Shown one piece after another: positions 63,501 through 64,000 of a stretch of DNA of 64,000 nucleotides (position 1 is the first letter of the stretch; each line of letters begins with the position of its first letter). Source of the stretch: Corynebacterium glaucum (GTDB taxonomy: Bacteria; Actinomycetota; Actinomycetes; Mycobacteriales; Mycobacteriaceae); NCBI RefSeq assembly GCF_030408855.1, contig NZ_CP047358.1, positions 372,001 to 436,000 of the forward strand, given 5' to 3'. Position numbers and translations under genes: made by a program. The notes under the pieces were generated by a model. It did not search any database. It was given only the letters and a program-made list of their open reading frames with translations, and was not told the origin of the DNA.

Positions 63501-64000
63501 CGCGTCACCGCCGAACAACCCCGGGTCCCACAGCTCAAGGTGCTGCCTACCCATGTGCATGTGCGCACGCTTATCGACGGCTTCGCTACCGCCGCACCAA
63601 GCATCCCAATCGGCGTCGGCGGACCACGTCTTGAGCCGCTCTACTGCGTCTCTGGGCATGCCCTCGCTATTGGCTCAACAGGCGCGGGTAAGTCGACGTT
63701 CATTGCCAGTGCGATCACCGCAATCGCGGCGATGCCTCGAGAACACGCGCGCATGGTCATCCTCGACCCTCGGCGCGCCCATCTGGGGCGGGCGCCGGAA
63801 GACATGGTGGCGGCGTACGGGGCGTCGGCAAGCACGATCAGCGACGCGGTGCGTGCGCTGACTGTGACCCTGAACTCGAGGTTGCCTGACGCTGACGTTT
63901 CGCCGCAGCAGCTCGCGGACCGCTCCTGGTGGGAAGGCCCCGAGCTCTACCTGGTGATCGACGACCTGGACCTGGTCGGCGATGCGGTGCTGCGCGACGT
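60555..64000 (+). CDS. eccC: Type VII secretion ATPase EccC (3' end beyond window)
   Basis: EccC is the FtsK/SpoIIIE-type ATPase that recognises WXG substrates and energises ESX secretion. 1148 codons are visible and the frame stays open to the window edge. A cytoplasmic Pro-rich start is followed by two membrane helices (about 50-90), then a linker domain with WERGAHDPQALQVRIG. Three ATPase domains follow with P-loops GATGSGKS (440-447), GAPQTGKS (789-796) and GSTGAGKS (1040-1047); the first also has VDFKGGATF and VIVDEFSE. All three being in one polypeptide means a fused EccCa/EccCb. Exact interspersed motif copies at 61382, 63179 and 63569 encode LIDA, LIDG, LIDG. esx genes, absent here, may lie just downstream. 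Confidence 0.95.
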   Translation, partial: MLGLDHNPVIAPVATHPAPAELAPPLPAGSLHAEPVPAAQKDQPVPIIRVLIPVVMLVAIGAVMALMALSGRGMSPMMLVFPLMMVIGMVGLFTPQERQGDIDETRRVYLRHLDALAVRARKNAEKQRAHFAYLHPAPGELAAAVPTERVWERGAHDPQALQVRIGTGATALHTPVEVDDPGSPEDLDPVCAVSLRRTVAAVNAVHGMPIVVQLAAFPAVTLAGPRAAELARSIICQLAFFHGPELVGIDEHRAGFGWAKWLPHARSPERAQFRLSLIDASLQPSSTIATAIAVEDSDCVITIHPDPEYYVDDFALHLVCDETITAHTGSGVEHLGAPDAFPESEAEFVARHLAFYRRPEDAGEDGSGDALALLGLDRLSEETDPAMITAADVTAMWPGREGTKSRLTVPIGATPTGQAVYLDFKEAAHGGAGPHGLCIGATGSGKSELLRTLVVALAATHSPDELNLVLVDFKGGATFLGCEALPHTSAVITNLEDEAVLVERMYDALSGEMHRRQELLRKRGNFANITDYTAARMGGATDPDGAPLDPLPALMVIVDEFSELLSQHPHFADLFVAIGRLGRSLGVHLLLASQRLEEGKLRGLDSHLSYRIGLKTFSAAESRQVLGVPDAYELPGEPGSGYLKAASPELIRFRAAYVSGPLTRKVTAQHDAVHLPVREFVSWDDEHALLAEQLAAAPAETIQTDPSTTVLDAVVARTKALAAHAGMHAHKVWLEPLPDTLALHAIRRGEPDLGFLHVPVGLVDEPYLQRQDTLIVDLTSAGGHLAIAGAPQTGKSEALRTLVASLALTHTTDQIAVYAIDAGSGSLTELEVLPHVAGVATRTDEERVRRIVDEVLGVVDDVAVSQHTPQRHTLLLIDGWHALLATDSKLEDLRDALTRIASEGPAAGVHLVLTTQRWSAVRVAVRDLIGTRIELALTEPMDSLIDRKAQLALPQRPGIGLTPEAKVMLIARTSLEDLAHIARVTAEQPRVPQLKVLPTHVHVRTLIDGFATAAPSIPIGVGGPRLEPLYCVSGHALAIGSTGAGKSTFIASAITAIAAMPREHARMVILDPRRAHLGRAPEDMVAAYGASASTISDAVRALTVTLNSRLPDADVSPQQLADRSWWEGPELYLVIDDLDLVGDAVLRD

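Noticed and set aside
1..64000. tRNA or rRNA genes, CRISPR arrays, IS elements, parS sites
   Set aside because: No cloverleaf, no spaced identical repeats of CRISPR type, no transposase and no TGTTTCACGTGAAACA-like site was seen on reading; a covariance-model search would settle the RNA question.

Overview
The window is high-GC actinobacterial chromosome and almost certainly comes from a Corynebacterium species; I cannot name the species. The evidence is a fusA-tuf / S10 / spc / alpha ribosomal-protein superlocus that is broken up by unrelated genes, fdhD lying inside the spc block, a type VII (ESX) secretion locus straight after rpoA-rplQ-truA, a corynebacterial-type sucrose PTS enzyme II, frequent GTG starts, and several starts only 6-9 nt behind a -10 hexamer (leaderless mRNAs). 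Most of it is core genome.

Layout. 0.15-3.8 kb: fusA and tuf. 3.9-8.1 kb: a leaderless gene of unknown function, then a six-gene minus-strand operon of Asp23/Gls24-type envelope-stress proteins with their small membrane partners. 8.6-13.9 kb: the S10 operon (rpsJ to rpsQ), closed by a terminator. 14.0-33.8 kb: metabolic and envelope genes, in order nirB-nirD, a Tat-exported PhoX phosphatase, a MacA/MacB-like adaptor and permease without an ATPase, glmS, a sucrose set (fructokinase, GH32 hydrolase, PTS EIIBCA), thiD, two tandem dynamin-like GTPases and a formate/nitrite channel. 34.1-35.4 kb: rplN-rplX-rplE. 35.4-41.2 kb: an accessory block between rplE and rpsH. It holds two pseudogene remnants, an ArsR repressor with an MFS exporter, a secreted phytase-like esterase, fdhD and a DUF2786 protein; part of it is bracketed by 28-bp direct repeats. 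41.4-46.5 kb: rpsH-rplF-rplR-rpsE-rpmD-rplO, then secY-adk. 46.6-52.0 kb: map, an L,D-transpeptidase, infA, and rpsM-rpsK-rpsD-rpoA-rplQ. 52.1-64.0 kb: truA, a large membrane protein and the ESX genes eccB, mycP, eccD, an Hsp70-like ATPase and eccC, which runs off the end.

How the genes work together. Translation and secretion genes (ribosomal proteins, EF-G, EF-Tu, IF-1, RNA polymerase alpha, SecY, Adk, Map) dominate. The inserted modules concern the cell envelope (GlmS, L,D-transpeptidase, Asp23 set, dynamin pair, ESX), nitrite use (NirBD, possibly with the FNT channel) and sucrose uptake and cleavage (PTS, then GH32, then fructokinase).

The least explained signals are: (i) an 11-bp word, CGTCGATAAGC, found 13 times exactly and at least 7 times with one mismatch across the window, usually followed by GCT so that a small AAGC...GCTT stem can form; (ii) a 19-bp leader element shared exactly by eccB and eccC; (iii) three tandem 11-bp repeats upstream of eccD; (iv) the direct-repeat-flanked insertion in the rplE terminator; (v) a possible 26-residue amphipathic peptide gene. 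All counts were made by eye.
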